64,000 nt of DNA from Nostoc sp. FACHB-152 (GTDB lineage Bacteria > Cyanobacteriota > Cyanobacteriia > Cyanobacteriales > Nostocaceae). The stretch spans positions 62,001 through 126,000 of the forward strand of contig NZ_JACJRV010000010.1 in the NCBI RefSeq assembly GCF_014697475.1, given 5' to 3'. The position numbers and the translations under genes were made by a program. A model generated the notes under the pieces. It was not told the origin of the DNA. It ran no database searches and saw only the letters and a list, made by a program, of their open reading frames with translations. Shown here piece after piece: positions 19,071 through 28,423 of the stretch (its first letter is position 1; each line of letters starts with the position of its first letter).

Positions 19071-22000
19071 ATGAGTCAACATATATTATTATCTACAGAA
19101 GATCCAGGGGTTGGTGGAGTTGCACAATACAATCATTCACTATTATGTAAATTAGCTAACTTAGGTTATCGAGTTACCTGCCTACAACCTCAAGCAGTAA
19201 ATGATAGTATCATCACTGAGCAAAAAAAATTAGGAATTGAGCATATTTGGTTAAGCCAAGACATAATTCAAAAGTTATCTCAAATCTTAACAAATGCAGG
19301 TAATCAACCTGATTTAATTATTTGTAGTAACACAAATCCTTTTGCTAATTTAGCTATCAAGCAAATTGCTATTCAACTTCGTATACCTTACATTATTATT
19401 GAGGGACTTGTTGAGCCTCACTTAGCAGATAAATTTTATGTTTATTTAGAAGAATTATCCTATCAATATAATGAAGCTAAGTCAGTAGTTGCAGTTTCAT
19501 TTGAAAATTTAAATTTATTACACAAATTATTCAAGTTATCTCCAGATTTGGGAGAAGTTATTTATTACGGACGACCTCAACAATATTTCACTGCTTGTGA
19601 TTTGTATTTACGTAAAAACCTACGTCAATCACTAGGTATTCCTTCAGATGCGATAGTTTGCTTGACTGCTGCTCGTATAGAATCAAGAAAAGGCTACCAG
19701 TATCAATTAGAAGCAATTAAGCGTCTGATGAATAGTCCAATATGGGCTAAACTTTACTTTATTTGGATAGGTGGGGGAATCTTTGAGCCACAACTAGAAA
19801 CCAACCTAAAAGAAGAAGTTGAGCAACTAGGAATTAGCAACAAAGTTCTTTTTTTAGGGCAGCGATCTGATGTTTTAAATTGGCTAAATACAGCTGATAT
19901 TTTTGTTTTCCCTTCTGTATTAGAAGGAATGCCTTTATGCGTCATGGAAGCGATGGCGAAAGGATTACCAGTCATCGCTTCAGCAGTAAGTGGCATTCCT
20001 GAAGAATTGGGTGAAACTGGTAAACTACTGACTGATCCTAAACTTGATCCACAAGCCACAGTCAGAGAATTAGCCAGCACTATTGAAGACTGGGCTATAA
20101 ATTCTGAATTACGTGAATCTATTGGTCAAGCTTGTAAGCAAAGAGCAGAATATCTGTTTCGGGAAGAGCGAATGCTAGAGCAAACTATGACAGTAGTTGA
20201 AAGAGCATTATTACCCGCTAGAGACTATGCTTCACCAGGATTAAAAATCATCCAACCCAATCAATTTTTTCCTAATATGATTGTAGGTAATACAAGCATT
20301 TGTAAATGGCCTTATCTACGTCATGATATACCTCATAACTGGTATGTCGATCAGAGGCAACCAAGTATTGGATTTTTAAGTCGTGACGAGGCACATATTC
20401 TTTATAATACAGCCCTGAAATTTAAAGGTAAAAAAGCTTTAGAAATTGGATGTTGGCTTGGTTGGTCTGCTTGTCATATGGCTTTGGCAGGGGTTGAATT
20501 AGATGTAGTTGATCCTTTATTAGGTAGAGAAGATATTTATGAAAGTGTCAGTGCTTCTCTAAGGGCTGCTGGGGTTTTTGATTCGGTTAATCTTGTATCT
20601 GGTTATAGCCCACAAAAAGTAGATGAGTTAGCCCAGCAATTACAACGCAAGTGGTCTTTAATATTCATTGATGGTGATCATGAAGCACCAGGGCCTCTCA
20701 ATGATGCGATCACGTGCGAAAAATTAGCAGAGCCTGATGCTTTAATTCTATTTCATGATTTAAACTCTCCTGACGTAGCCCAAGGCTTAGACTACTTTAA
20801 GGACAAAGGGTGGAATACAATGATCTACCAAACCATGCAAATTATGGGGGTAGCTTGGCGTGGAAATGTTGAACCAGTTGAACACCAACCTGATCCAAAA
20901 ATTAATTGGAAATTGCCAAAGCATTTAAAAAATTATGATGTCAGCCACAGATCTCAGGCTCAATTACAAATAGTAGGGATTGAGAAATTAGATAATATTA
21001 AACAAGCATTTGGAAAAATTATTATTGATGGCGTATTTTTTCAACTCTACCAAACTGGTATTGCTAGAGTTTGGCGAAGTTTATTAGAAGAATGGGCAAA
21101 TAGTGATTTTGCTAATCATATTTTAGTTTTAGATAGAGCAAATACTACACCTAAAATTAAGGGTATTCGTTATCGCACAATTTCTGCCTACGACTATAAC
21201 AATAGCGAAGCTGATAAACAGATGCTGCAACAAATCTGTGATCAAGTAGGCGCAGAGTTATTTATCTCTTCTTATTACACAACTCCTATGACAACCCCTT
21301 CTGTATTCATGGCTTATGACATGATTCCAGAAGTTATGGGATGGAATATGGATAATCCCATGTGGCAAGTAAAACATCAAGGTATCCAGCAAGCGTCTTC
21401 TCATATAGCTATTTCAGAACATACTGCGCGTGACTTGGCAAGGTTTTTTCCTGAAGTAGCTGTAGAGTCTATCACTGTAGCTCATTGTGGAGTTAGCAGT
21501 ACTTTTTCGCCAGCAAAAGCTGAAGAGGTTAACGCATTTAAAGCTAAATACGGCATTACAAAACCTTATTTTATTTTGGTTGGTGCTGGTAATGGTTATA
21601 AGAATAGTATGTTATTCTTTCAAGCTTTTGCTCAACTTGCCAGTAGCTATGGATTTGATATTGTTTGTACAGGAAGCGGCGGTATATTAGCACCTGAATT
21701 TCGAGCTTGCACATTAGGTAGTTCTGTTTATATGTTGCAGCTTAGTGATGAAGAATTAGCAATAGCTTATTCTGGTGCTGTGGCACTCGTTTATCCTTCT
21801 AAGTATGAAGGCTTTGGAATGCCAATTGTAGAAGCTATGGCTTGTGGCTGTCCGGTAATTACTTGTGCTAATGCTTCAATTCCTGAAGTAGGAGGTGAGG
21901 CGGTAATATATGTCAAAGATGATGATGTATATGGACTGGCAAATGCTTTATGTGATGTGCAGAAGCCGAGTGTTCGTCAAGCCTTAATTAAGGCTGGTTT

Positions 22001-22487
22001 AGCTCAAGCGCAAAAGTTTTCTTGGTCAAAGATGGCTAATATAGTAAGTTCTGCTTTAATTAATGCCACTTTGCTGTCTTTAAATCTTCAGGAAGTTAAT
22101 TTGATAGTTTTCCCAGATTGGTTGCAGTCAGAAGAGTTAGTTGGTTTAGAATTGCAATCAGTAATTCAAGCGATCGCAACTTATCCTGACAGTCAAAAAA
22201 CTACTTTACTCATCAATACACATAACATCGCTACTGAAGATGCACAAATGTTACTTTCTGGTATTGCAATGAATCTTCTGATGGAAGAAGATTTAGATAT
22301 CAGTGAGGGGCTAGAAATTTCTTTGGTTGGTAGTTTAGCAGATGTTCAATGGCAAGCTTTATTACCTCGTCTCAACAGCAGAATTATTTTGGAACATGAA
22401 GATAAAACTGCTTTAGCAGAACTACCAGTAAAATTGCTTCCAGCTTGCAAACTAGAAAGTTTTGTTAATCAACTGTGTGTTTTATAA
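19071..22487 (+). CDS. Trimodular GT4 - methyltransferase - GT4 protein
   Basis: A 1138-residue cytoplasmic glycan enzyme. Seen: (1) a GT4/GT-B glycosyltransferase at residues 1-385, with GVGGVAQYNHSLL near the start, ARIESRKGYQYQLEAI (201-216) and the EX7E motif in PSVLEGMPLCVMEAM (281-295). (2) A class I SAM methyltransferase (Methyltransf_24-like) at about 430-600, with ALEIGCWLGWSA (456-467) and LIFIDGDHEAPGPL (530-543). (3) A second GT4 at about 650-1010 with PSKYEGFGMPIVEAM. (4) A C-terminal domain of about 120 residues (NLIVFPDWLQSEELV onward) that I recall from other Nostocales glycosyltransferase-linked proteins, function unknown. Probably assembles a methylated surface polysaccharide or glycolipid. 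Base use is AT-rich and only one HIP1 site was found, unlike neighbours, so lateral origin is possible. Confidence 0.88.
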   Translation: MSQHILLSTEDPGVGGVAQYNHSLLCKLANLGYRVTCLQPQAVNDSIITEQKKLGIEHIWLSQDIIQKLSQILTNAGNQPDLIICSNTNPFANLAIKQIAIQLRIPYIIIEGLVEPHLADKFYVYLEELSYQYNEAKSVVAVSFENLNLLHKLFKLSPDLGEVIYYGRPQQYFTACDLYLRKNLRQSLGIPSDAIVCLTAARIESRKGYQYQLEAIKRLMNSPIWAKLYFIWIGGGIFEPQLETNLKEEVEQLGISNKVLFLGQRSDVLNWLNTADIFVFPSVLEGMPLCVMEAMAKGLPVIASAVSGIPEELGETGKLLTDPKLDPQATVRELASTIEDWAINSELRESIGQACKQRAEYLFREERMLEQTMTVVERALLPARDYASPGLKIIQPNQFFPNMIVGNTSICKWPYLRHDIPHNWYVDQRQPSIGFLSRDEAHILYNTALKFKGKKALEIGCWLGWSACHMALAGVELDVVDPLLGREDIYESVSASLRAAGVFDSVNLVSGYSPQKVDELAQQLQRKWSLIFIDGDHEAPGPLNDAITCEKLAEPDALILFHDLNSPDVAQGLDYFKDKGWNTMIYQTMQIMGVAWRGNVEPVEHQPDPKINWKLPKHLKNYDVSHRSQAQLQIVGIEKLDNIKQAFGKIIIDGVFFQLYQTGIARVWRSLLEEWANSDFANHILVLDRANTTPKIKGIRYRTISAYDYNNSEADKQMLQQICDQVGAELFISSYYTTPMTTPSVFMAYDMIPEVMGWNMDNPMWQVKHQGIQQASSHIAISEHTARDLARFFPEVAVESITVAHCGVSSTFSPAKAEEVNAFKAKYGITKPYFILVGAGNGYKNSMLFFQAFAQLASSYGFDIVCTGSGGILAPEFRACTLGSSVYMLQLSDEELAIAYSGAVALVYPSKYEGFGMPIVEAMACGCPVITCANASIPEVGGEAVIYVKDDDVYGLANALCDVQKPSVRQALIKAGLAQAQKFSWSKMANIVSSALINATLLSLNLQEVNLIVFPDWLQSEELVGLELQSVIQAIATYPDSQKTTLLINTHNIATEDAQMLLSGIAMNLLMEEDLDISEGLEISLVGSLADVQWQALLPRLNSRIILEHEDKTALAELPVKLLPACKLESFVNQLCVL

Positions 22488-22626
22488 AGTGAAGTGATAC
22501 AGAGGTTTGAAGTATGGAATTGCAAAATTCCATATTTCTCCTTTGTAATGTACAGCAGTGAAAGATCCTAAATAGACTTTCAAGCCTGTTGTTTATTGCC
22601 TATTGCCTATTCCCTGCTATCTTAGC

Positions 22627-24891
22627 TTACTCCTCAGACTGACCAACGCGACGAATATTGATAATGTCGCTCATTTTTTTGATTTGAACAAAGACTTGTT
22701 CGAGTTGCGAGCGATCGCGTATATCTATTCCTAAGTCCATTAAGGCTGGTTGTCCAATAGCTGTTTTAACTTGGGCATGACGGACGTTGATGCCTTGGTC
22801 ACTCAATCGCGATAGGATATCTTTTAAAACACCCACACGGTCAAGAGCTTCAATTTGAATACTCACTGGGTAAGTGTGGGGACGGCTACTATTCTCTGCG
22901 GCTGGGTTCCATTTTACAGGTACTAGGCGATCGCACTCCACATTATCCAGATTATGACATCCTTGGCGATGAATCGAAATTCCTCTGCCTCTGGTCACGA
23001 CCCCAATAATCGCTTCTCCAGGAATTGGTGTACAACACCCTGCCATATGATAAACTAGCCCTTCCACACCTACAATTGGGGAATCGCTTGCACGGGAACT
23101 AGTGTGAGGTACATCCCGTAACGATTTGGTTGTAGCTGATTCTTTAGGTAAAACTAGCGGCGCAGTTGTTACAGGTTGCTGTGACTTAACTACTTCACGC
23201 CAACGATTAAGTACTAAGTTTAAGGTGACTTCACCGTAACCCAAACCTGCTAGTAAGTCTTCCACACTGTGATAATTACATTTTTCCGCCACAGTTTGCA
23301 TTGCATCTGACTTCAGCAAGTTATCAAAACCTGTTTTACCCAGTTCTTTTTCTAATAATTCTCGTCCACGGGTGACATTTTCTTCGCGGCGCGATCGCTT
23401 GTACCATTGTTTAATCCGATATTTTGCCGTCGAAGTTCTGACAAAGTTCAACCAATCTAAACTCGGATGGCTATTCTTTTGGGTAATAATTTCTACAATA
23501 TCGCCATTTTGTAGTCTTGTAGGCAAAGGCACCATCCGCCCATTTACCCTAGCACCGGCACAATGGTTACCTACTTCTGTATGGATGCGATAGGCAAAAT
23601 CTATACTAGTAGAACCAGGATTTAAGGAAACAACATCTCCCTTAGGGGTGAAGACATAAACATCGTCTTCAAATAAATTATCTTTGACGCTATCTAAATA
23701 TTCTTGGGCATCTTTCAGGTCACTTTGCCATTCCAACAGCTGGCGTAACCAAGTAAACTTTTCATCTGTGGCTGTCAATGGTGTATAAGAACCACCTGTT
23801 TCTTTGTACTTCCAATGGGCAGCAATTCCATATTCCGCAATATGGTGCATTTCTAGGGTACGAATTTGAATTTCTAAAGGACGACCTGTTAAACCAATCA
23901 CCCCAGTATGCAAAGATTGGTAGCGGTTAGGTTTGGGTAGTCCAATATAATCTTTAAATCTCCCTGGAATAGGGCGAAAAGCATCATGAACTATAGCTAA
24001 GGCGCGATAGCATTCTTCGTTTGTTTGAACAATAATTCGCAGGGCTGCTAAATCATAAATTTCATGGAATTCTTTGTGCTGTCGCTGCATTTTTTGGTAA
24101 ATGCTATAAAGATGTTTGGGACGACCGCTAATCTCTAGACAGCAAATTCCTGCTTGTTGCAACCGTTCTCTTAAAAGTTCTGTAGCTTTAACTAATTTCT
24201 CTTCTCGCGCCTTGCGTTTTTCGGAAACGTGCTGCTGTATTTCCCGAAAAGCTTCTGGTTCTAAATATTTAAATGCTAAATCTTCTAATTCCCATTTAAT
24301 CCGCCAGATTCCTAAGCGGTTAGCTAGAGGTGCAAATATATCTCGTGTTTCTTGGGCGCTGCGGCGGCGGCTTTCTTCGGACATATATTGCAGTGTTCGC
24401 ATATTATGCAAACGGTCTGCCAATTTCACCACTATTACTCTAATATCTTGCGCCATTGCCAAAAACATCCGCCGGAAGTTTTCAGCTTGGCTTTCGGTTT
24501 TGCTTTTAAAATTAAATTTAGAAAGTTTGGTGACACCTTCGACTAGGCACCGCACTTCTGCGCCAAATAGCTCTTCTATTTCTTCAATGGTGACATCTGT
24601 ATCTTCTACTACATCATGAAGAAATCCAGCTGCTATCATAGCAGGACTACCCCCTAAGTCGCGTAGCAAACCAGCTACAGCTACGGGATGACAGATATAT
24701 GGTTCTCCCGATTTGCGAGTTTGTCCTTTATGCAGTTGATAAGCAAATTCAAATGCTCGGCAAATTAATGATGCATCATTTTGCCGTCGGTCATCTTCTG
24801 CTTCACTCCTGGGTGATGACTCGCGTAAACATTTGTTTAGCCATTCCGGGAGTCTAACGTCAATTGAAGTACTAGTAGCTGTGCCGCTCAT
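22627..24891 (-). CDS. spoT: Bifunctional (p)ppGpp synthetase/hydrolase
   Basis: Makes and degrades the stringent-response alarmone. 754 residues, the full RSH layout. Seen: an HD hydrolase domain with HDVVEDTDV (His92-Asp93, Glu96-Asp97) and KLADRLHNMRTL; a RelA/SpoT synthetase domain (about 240-360) with DLAALRIIV and GLPKPNRYQSLHT; TGS (about 410-470; VFTPKGDVVSL); a zinc-finger/ACT C-terminal half with CCTPIPGEAIIG and SIHRQGCHN. Both catalytic centres look intact, so it is probably the single long RSH enzyme of this organism. The symbol relA is also used for it. ATG at 24891. Confidence 0.95.
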   Translation of the reverse strand: MSGTATSTSIDVRLPEWLNKCLRESSPRSEAEDDRRQNDASLICRAFEFAYQLHKGQTRKSGEPYICHPVAVAGLLRDLGGSPAMIAAGFLHDVVEDTDVTIEEIEELFGAEVRCLVEGVTKLSKFNFKSKTESQAENFRRMFLAMAQDIRVIVVKLADRLHNMRTLQYMSEESRRRSAQETRDIFAPLANRLGIWRIKWELEDLAFKYLEPEAFREIQQHVSEKRKAREEKLVKATELLRERLQQAGICCLEISGRPKHLYSIYQKMQRQHKEFHEIYDLAALRIIVQTNEECYRALAIVHDAFRPIPGRFKDYIGLPKPNRYQSLHTGVIGLTGRPLEIQIRTLEMHHIAEYGIAAHWKYKETGGSYTPLTATDEKFTWLRQLLEWQSDLKDAQEYLDSVKDNLFEDDVYVFTPKGDVVSLNPGSTSIDFAYRIHTEVGNHCAGARVNGRMVPLPTRLQNGDIVEIITQKNSHPSLDWLNFVRTSTAKYRIKQWYKRSRREENVTRGRELLEKELGKTGFDNLLKSDAMQTVAEKCNYHSVEDLLAGLGYGEVTLNLVLNRWREVVKSQQPVTTAPLVLPKESATTKSLRDVPHTSSRASDSPIVGVEGLVYHMAGCCTPIPGEAIIGVVTRGRGISIHRQGCHNLDNVECDRLVPVKWNPAAENSSRPHTYPVSIQIEALDRVGVLKDILSRLSDQGINVRHAQVKTAIGQPALMDLGIDIRDRSQLEQVFVQIKKMSDIINIRRVGQSEE

Positions 24892-25167
24892 ACAAGAGGT
24901 AATCGCTGGTTAGGTAAACTATGGACGAGATTTACAGCATTTTCTGGGAATGATGCTGTGGCCCTGGTGGGGGCGATAAATGGAATGTCAGGATGGTTGT
25001 TAAATTGCCTTTGTTAGTTATCTAGTTTGGTTTTCCAGGATCGTAAACTTGAAAAACAATAGATGACAAACAAAGCCTCAAACCCTGCTTTGAAGCTTGT
25101 GATAGTGGTTCAAGAAGATATATTGTAGAAAAATTCTTGTCATTAATACTATCTTAAATGGCACTCA

Positions 25168-25527
25168 ATGTCTTTAAATTGTGAGAAATATCAGGCACTA
25201 GCCAATTTACTAGTGCAATTAAATTCGGAAATAACTGCTAACGAACCTGACATAACCCTATTTCGGCAGCGTGTTGCCCAGTTGCAGCAGTTATTTCAAC
25301 AAGAGATTGTGCCTTTAGTAGCAGAAAACTCAAAAGAGCAATCTTATCGGACGGAAATTAGCAAACAACTGCGTTTATTAGAAATTGATGTTATGTTTTT
25401 TCAGGGAGCGCGGCAGACTGCTACGGCACAAGTGAGACTTAAGACCATTGGCGATCGCCTCACTACATTACTTCAATATTGCCATGCGATACTGCAACAA
25501 GAGACACCAGGAGAAATTAAAGATTAG
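25168..25527 (+). CDS. patD: Probable heterocyst frequency control protein PatD
   Basis: A 119-residue, helix-rich soluble protein. The C-terminal part (LEIDVMFFQGARQTATAQVRL, split here as LLEIDVMFFQG and ARQTATAQVRLKTIGDRL, then LLQYCHAIL) matches my memory of the PatD family. In Anabaena PCC 7120 PatD is NtcA-regulated and tunes heterocyst frequency. Identification rests on recall of the family pattern, not on a catalytic motif. No clear NtcA site (GTA-N8-TAC) was found in the 276 bp upstream. Divergent from spoT, an interesting neighbour because ppGpp responds to nitrogen starvation. Confidence 0.6.
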   Translation: MSLNCEKYQALANLLVQLNSEITANEPDITLFRQRVAQLQQLFQQEIVPLVAENSKEQSYRTEISKQLRLLEIDVMFFQGARQTATAQVRLKTIGDRLTTLLQYCHAILQQETPGEIKD

Positions 25528-25675
25528 CTTGCTGTTGAAGTTTTGTCGTTAAATTAACCAGGATCAAAGAAAACTTATCAACAACATATCTCCTTTAATA
25601 TCATAAAGATTTAATACTAAGATTCAGTCGCAGATTTGGATGGACATTATTAGTAATAAAACTGTATAAGTATGA

Positions 25676-26257
25676 TTAATGAGTGCCAACACCTTTGATT
25701 ATCAGTTCTAGAGTCTGGCGCATATAAGCTGTTAATGGTGCGGATGTCGGTTTGAAGACAAGTGCATAATATAATGACCCACTCACTAGGTCGATAATTA
25801 AGTCAATATCAGCATCCGGTTGAATTTCACCTCTTGACTTGGCACGTTCTAAGACTTGTGCAAACGCATCACGTCGGGGTTGGGTATATTTTTTCCAATA
25901 GACTTGGGCAAATTGCGGATTGCTAGATGCTGTACTGATTATCAAAGCGAGTGTTTGGCGACCTAGGGGACTCTGTATTCTGTTTGCCGCATTCTCGATC
26001 ACAATATCCATATCTCCCCAAAAACTGCCAGTATTGGGTATCTGTAAATCTTCCCGCAGACTTTCGATCGCATCTGCAACTAATTCTTCTTTAGAAGTAT
26101 AACGTCTGTATATTGTCGTTTTACCTACACCCGCGCGGGAAGCGATCGCTTCTATACTCATGCTTTGATATCCAATTTGGGCTAATAAGTCTAGGGTTGC
26201 TTGCAGAATTGCTTGGTCTGCCTGGCTACTACGTGGTCTACCAGAAGGATTTTTCAT
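25676..26257 (-). CDS. TetR/AcrR family repressor
   Basis: 193 residues. N-terminal helix-turn-helix (about 12-60) with ILQATLDLLAQIGYQSMSIEAIA and GVGKTTIYRRYTSKEEL (here quoted as separate blocks), the TetR signature; the C-terminal ligand domain is of the TetR_C type with a helical RQTLELIIKG end. Divergently placed against an MFS efflux gene, the standard arrangement for a repressor controlling a drug exporter. A perfect palindrome lies in the shared intergenic region. Ligand unknown. Confidence 0.9.
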   Translation of the reverse strand: MKNPSGRPRSSQADQAILQATLDLLAQIGYQSMSIEAIASRAGVGKTTIYRRYTSKEELVADAIESLREDLQIPNTGSFWGDMDIVIENAANRIQSPLGRQTLALIISTASSNPQFAQVYWKKYTQPRRDAFAQVLERAKSRGEIQPDADIDLIIDLVSGSLYYALVFKPTSAPLTAYMRQTLELIIKGVGTH

Positions 26258-26429
26258 AAGGAGTGGGGAAGGGAAGGAGAAAGGGTAAGGGGGATAGGGG
26301 AAAGATTTAAATCCTTACCATTTCCCCGCTCTACACCTGTCAATATTTGCGTGGTGAACTACTACTGTGTCTTTAGATAGTATTTTTCCAGTTTTAGCGA
26401 ATTCCCCCTTGACCTTTCTTAATATGATA

Positions 26430-26442
26430 CGCTACCGTAGCG
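26430..26442. promoter_or_regulatory. Candidate TetR operator (CGCTAC-C-GTAGCG)
   Basis: Perfect 13-base inverted repeat CGCTACCGTAGCG between the divergent TetR and MFS genes, 87 bases before the MFS ATG. Size and position suit a TetR-dimer half-site pair. Inference from layout only. Confidence 0.5.
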
Positions 26443-26528
26443 AAATAGATTGGTCAGCATAATTATGCCCTAACAGGTCAGGGCATTCTCTGAAATTTTT
26501 AGCTTTAAATATAATTCTGTTGAGAAAA

Positions 26529-28112
26529 ATGGCTATTACTAATAGTTCCAGTTTTAATCAAGCTGGCTATGTGCAGGGGCCGCTAAAATGGGCGATCGCT
26601 TTCTCTGCTGCTCTCGGTGCGATTCTCGAAGTAATTGATACTAGTATTGTGAATGTTGCTCTGACATCTATGCAAGCGAGTTTAGGAGCAACCGTGAGTG
26701 AAATTGGCTGGGTGGTTACAGGATATGCGATCGCTAACGTCGTGTTAATTCCTTTATCTGCTTGGTTAGGAGATTATTTTGGTAAAAAAACATACTTTAT
26801 CTTTTCCCTAATTGGGTTCACCATTGCCTCGGTTGTGTGTGGGTTATCAATTAATCTACCGATGCTGATTGCTTCCCGCATCGCCCAAGGCTTATTTGGC
26901 GGAGGATTATTAGCCAAAGCCCAAGCTATTTTATTTGAAACCTTTCCACCAGCCGAGCAAGGTTTAGCGCAAGCAGTATTTGGCGTGGGGGTAATTTCTG
27001 GCCCAGCAATTGGCCCAACGTTGGGAGGTTATCTCACCGACGCTTTAGGCTGGCGGTGGATTTTTTTCATTAACATCCCCTTTGGGATTCTAGCAGTAGT
27101 CATGTGTTGGATGTTTCTGCCGAAAGACAACAAAAACACAGATCATAGTAAAGCTGTTGATTGGCTAGGGATTGGGCTGTTAATCATTGCGATCGGCTGT
27201 ATGCAAACTTTCCTAGAGGAAGGCGAGAAAGAAGACTGGTTTTCCTCTGGGTTTATCACCAGTTTGGCTGTAGCTAGCGTTGTGGGATTGGTGTTATTTA
27301 TTTGGTGGGAACTAAAAACTTCCCATCCAGCCGTTGCATTGAGAGTTTTGCGTCACCGTTCTTTAGCTGCGGGAAGCTTTTTATCTGCAATTGTCGGGAT
27401 GGGATTGTATGGTGCGCTGTTTGCAGTGCCGATTTTTGCCCAAAGTATCCTGCACTTTACAGCCACACAAACAGGATTATTGTTAGCTCCTGGTGCTTTA
27501 GCCTCAGCGATCGTAATGATTATGCTGGGTAAATTATCCACCAAAATCGATGCCAGATTATTAATTGCGATCGGTGGTGTTGGTACAGCTTTTGTCATGT
27601 TTGACTTGTCAAAATTGACTTTGCAAACTGGCACAGATGATTTATTTTGGCCGTTGATCTGGCGGGGGGCTTTTACTGTACTGATGTTTTTACCCCTAAG
27701 TTTGGCAACTTTAGGTCCTTTACCCAAGCAAGACGTTTCTGCGGGTTCTGGCTTTTATAACCTCACCCGACAACTAGGTGGTAGTGTTGGTATTGCCTTT
27801 CTGACTACTTTGTTAGATAAACGCGAAGCTTTTCACTGCGCGATTTTGTCAACTAACCTCAGTCTTTATGATTTTGAAACGAATCAACGCCTCAGTATGC
27901 TGACTGGGGCGATGCAAAGCCAGGGAATGGATGCAACCACCGCCCAACAACAAGCCCTGGCTTTACTTCAGCAAACTGTAAATACCCAAGCTGCTGTTTT
28001 ATCTTTTGCAGATATATTTCGAGTTGTGGGAGTAGCCTTTCTTTGCTCATTACCTCTGTTGTTGTTCTTAGGTAAAGGCGGTGCAAGCGCAAAAGCCCCT
28101 GTCGGGCATTAG
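26529..28112 (+). CDS. MFS drug exporter, DHA2 (EmrB/QacA) family
   Basis: About 527 residues from the ATG at 26529 (a TTG nine bases earlier is a weaker alternative). Around 14 transmembrane helices by eye. Seen: the first-helix motif EVIDTSIVNVALTSM (the DHA2 D-T-x-[IV]-V-N-V-A-L signature), motif A PLSAWLGDYFGKK, and motif C GVISGPAIGPTLGGYLTD. A proton-coupled efflux pump for drugs or toxic metabolites; substrate unknown. Most likely repressed by the divergent TetR protein. Confidence 0.92.
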   Translation: MAITNSSSFNQAGYVQGPLKWAIAFSAALGAILEVIDTSIVNVALTSMQASLGATVSEIGWVVTGYAIANVVLIPLSAWLGDYFGKKTYFIFSLIGFTIASVVCGLSINLPMLIASRIAQGLFGGGLLAKAQAILFETFPPAEQGLAQAVFGVGVISGPAIGPTLGGYLTDALGWRWIFFINIPFGILAVVMCWMFLPKDNKNTDHSKAVDWLGIGLLIIAIGCMQTFLEEGEKEDWFSSGFITSLAVASVVGLVLFIWWELKTSHPAVALRVLRHRSLAAGSFLSAIVGMGLYGALFAVPIFAQSILHFTATQTGLLLAPGALASAIVMIMLGKLSTKIDARLLIAIGGVGTAFVMFDLSKLTLQTGTDDLFWPLIWRGAFTVLMFLPLSLATLGPLPKQDVSAGSGFYNLTRQLGGSVGIAFLTTLLDKREAFHCAILSTNLSLYDFETNQRLSMLTGAMQSQGMDATTAQQQALALLQQTVNTQAAVLSFADIFRVVGVAFLCSLPLLLFLGKGGASAKAPVGH

Positions 28113-28192
28113 ATACCCGACTTCTTTGAGGATACTGTTGGTGAATGGTGGGTATAACCCCTCACTCCACGAAATTTCGTCATTTCACCAAA

Positions 28193-28223
28193 TGTAGAGA
28201 CGTAGCAATGCTACGTCTCTACA
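28193..28223. repeat. Perfect hairpin repeat, copy 1 (GAGACGTAGCA)
   Basis: 31 bases: 15-base arms TGTAGAGACGTAGCA/TGCTACGTCTCTACA around a single A. A second copy lies at 62965-62992. Dispersed hairpin family of cyanobacterial intergenic regions. Confidence 0.75.
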
Positions 28224-28423
28224 AGCCAATTTGTAGATAAACAAGGGGTCTGACCCCCTATTCACCAGCTGTATCCGCTTTGGAGAGGAGTTGGGAGAGA
28301 GGTCTAAACTATTCATCGAACTCAAGTTAATTTAGTACCTTGAAACAGTTACTTTTGCGGATCTGATAGACTATCTTAAATTTGAAATTTATAGAAGCTA
28401 ATAGCTCAGGGCTGATCACTAAG

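Noticed and set aside
24116-24619. 167-residue plus frame
   Set aside because: Antisense shadow of spoT.
24892-25167. NtcA site upstream of the PatD-like gene
   Set aside because: No GTA-N8-TAC match was found by eye; only partial half-sites occur.
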